A stretch of 34,169 nt of DNA from positions 1 through 34,169 of the forward strand of contig JAFSXS010000008.1 of assembly GCA_017443945.1 (NCBI GenBank). Reading direction: 5' to 3'. A program made the translations under genes and the position numbers. This DNA comes from Synergistaceae bacterium. GTDB taxonomy: Bacteria; Synergistota; Synergistia; Synergistales; Aminobacteriaceae. Below the pieces are notes generated by a model. It searched no databases. It saw only the letters and a list, made by a program, of their open reading frames with translations, and was not told the DNA's origin. Positions 33,006 through 34,169 of the stretch are shown in pieces. Each line of letters opens with the position of its first letter. Position 1 is the first letter of the stretch.

Positions 33006-33132
33006 GATAAATTAACCTCCTGCAAAAAATTTATTTCGTGAGACTATATTATCACGCGCGAATAATTTTGCATTGAGCGAAAATCCCGAATGAGTTAAAA
33101 TATTTCCCGCAATAAATCATTAATTGAAAGGA

Positions 33133-33162
33133 TTGACAAAATTGGCCGAAAATTTGTATAAT
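33133..33162 (+). promoter_or_regulatory. Strong consensus sigma-70-type promoter for the MBOAT gene
   Basis: TTGACA (33133-33138) and TATAAT (33157-33162) are both perfect hexamers, 18 bases apart. A GGCTCGT tandem pair follows, and the start codon lies about 95 bases on. Confidence 0.75.
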
Positions 33163-33257
33163 GGCTCGTGGCTCGTGGCGAGTATTCTATTCTAATCTAA
33201 TTTATTCCCATTCACAAAATTTAATCTCAACTTTCAATAATTGCGTGAGGTGCTGTA

Positions 33258-34169
33258 ATGTTATTTAACTCATTGCAATTTGCGATATTTTTCCCGGTTG
33301 TATTTGCGCTTTATTGGTCGTTGCCTGAAAAATTCAGAGTTTATATTATTCTCGTGTCAAGCTACTATTTTTACATGAGCTGGAATGCAAAGTATGTTGT
33401 ATTAATTCTATTTACGACTATAGTATCATATTTTGCGGCGATAATGCTTGAGAAGTTCAGGCTTGCAAGAAAATTAATTCTCGTTATTACGCTTTTGTCG
33501 TGTCTGGGTGTCTTGTTCGTGTTCAAATATTTTAATTTTATCTCTGAGACGCTCGTTAATTTCCTGAACATGTTCGCAAGCATTAAATTACATCCTGTTA
33601 CGTTGAAATTACTGCTTCCCGTCGGAATATCATTTTATACGTTCCAGACTCTAAGCTATGTTATTGACGTATACAAGGGACAGGAGAAGGCGGAGAAAAA
33701 TTTTGCTGCATATGCGGCGTTTATCTCGTTTTTTCCGCAGTTAGTTGCTGGACCGATTGAGCGCACAAAAAATTTACTCCCTCAAATAAAGGGTTCACAC
33801 GTTTTCAAATATGAGCAGGGGGTTTACGGTCTGAAATTAATTTTATGGGGATTATTCAAGAAAATGGCCGTAGCTGATTATCTTGCAGTCTGGGTTGACA
33901 AAATTTTTGCGAATGTTGAAGCGTATAGAGGTTTTGTGTTGATTATAGCTGTATGCTTTTTTGCGGTGCAGATTTACTGTGATTTTTCGGGATATACAGA
34001 TATTGCGAGGGGCTGCGCTAAGTTAATGGGAATTGAATTAATGGTAAATTTCCGGAGTCCTTATTTCGCGTCAAGTATTAGGGAATACTGGCAGAGATGG
34101 CATATTTCATTATCGACATGGTTTCGCGATTACGTTTATATACCGTTGGGGGGAAGTCGAGTCAGTAAA
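33258..34169 (+). CDS. MBOAT-family O-acyltransferase (AlgI/DltB type), 3' end beyond the window
   Basis: The frame opens at ATG 33258, behind GAGGTG at good spacing, and stays open to the last base, giving 304 codons without a stop. The product is a polytopic membrane protein: YIILVSSYYFYMSWNAKY early, then SFFPQLVAGPIERTKNLLPQ, QIYCDFSGYTDIARGCAKL and the MBOAT block WHISLSTWFRDYVYIPLGG, with its conserved His. AlgI-type enzymes bring acetyl groups across the membrane to O-acetylate polysaccharides or teichoic acids. An acetyl acceptor or AlgJ/X partner would lie beyond the right edge. It is a likely envelope-decoration gene with its own promoter. Confidence 0.93.
   Translation, partial: MLFNSLQFAIFFPVVFALYWSLPEKFRVYIILVSSYYFYMSWNAKYVVLILFTTIVSYFAAIMLEKFRLARKLILVITLLSCLGVLFVFKYFNFISETLVNFLNMFASIKLHPVTLKLLLPVGISFYTFQTLSYVIDVYKGQEKAEKNFAAYAAFISFFPQLVAGPIERTKNLLPQIKGSHVFKYEQGVYGLKLILWGLFKKMAVADYLAVWVDKIFANVEAYRGFVLIIAVCFFAVQIYCDFSGYTDIARGCAKLMGIELMVNFRSPYFASSIREYWQRWHISLSTWFRDYVYIPLGGSRVSK

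Overview
The window is AT-rich bacterial chromosome. Gene content (rpmH-rnpA-yidD-yidC-jag, rapZ-glmR, dnaG, gltX, rlmB) shows it is core chromosome and not a plasmid or phage. I cannot fix the taxon from sequence alone. Short YidC without a periplasmic domain, an N-terminally anchored GlmR/YvcK beside RapZ, many Sec-secreted proteins and the overall protein style suggest a gut- or rumen-type anaerobe such as Synergistota or a relative of the Bacillota. That is inference.

Layout. 1-1761 is a graveyard of mobile DNA: an IS3-type transposase tail, a phage baseplate J fragment truncated on both sides, and an internally deleted IS5-type transposase. 1777-7203 holds a small membrane protein, a secreted triple-rhodanese protein, glycerate 2-kinase, a ROK sugar kinase and ApbE. 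7257-9893 is dnaG followed by a DUF4365 protein that appears to start at CTG. 10180-14531 encodes envelope proteins of unknown role: a LmeA/DUF2993-like protein, a DUF4153 membrane protein and a TPR plus propeller-like protein. 14885-15442 is an acidic, low-complexity protein.

15539-22367 is a compact plus-strand unit and the most interesting part of the window. It encodes a flavin reductase, an exported nitroreductase, a PEP mutase with two N-terminal nucleotidyltransferase domains, a radical SAM protein fused to a cytidylyltransferase, an Fe-type alcohol dehydrogenase, and phosphonopyruvate decarboxylase. Together these predict PEP -> phosphonopyruvate -> phosphonoacetaldehyde -> 2-hydroxyethylphosphonate, with nucleotide activation and an additional radical step. 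The dehydrogenase gene is interrupted by a run of 13 G in the codons of its glycine-rich cofactor loop. The run is out of frame as read, and 8, 11 or 14 G would restore the frame. This looks like a phase-variable (contingency) switch in a phosphonate surface-decoration pathway, unless it is a homopolymer sequencing error.

22336-24302 is glmR and rapZ on the minus strand. 24303-25101 is a long repeat-rich intergenic region. A small secreted protein follows, then rpmH, rnpA, yidD, yidC and jag in the conserved order, then exonuclease III. 28689-29627 is an ORFan of foreign appearance. 29699-33005 is a minus-strand unit (solute-binding protein, rlmB, gltX), and an MBOAT acyltransferase gene runs off the right edge.

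Two sequence-level patterns cut across genes. Intergenic elements with four C3 or G3 runs separated by single bases (quadruplex-forming) occur at four sites. The pentamer GAGTC/GACTC is strongly enriched in native genes but nearly absent from the ORFan and the IS5 remnant.
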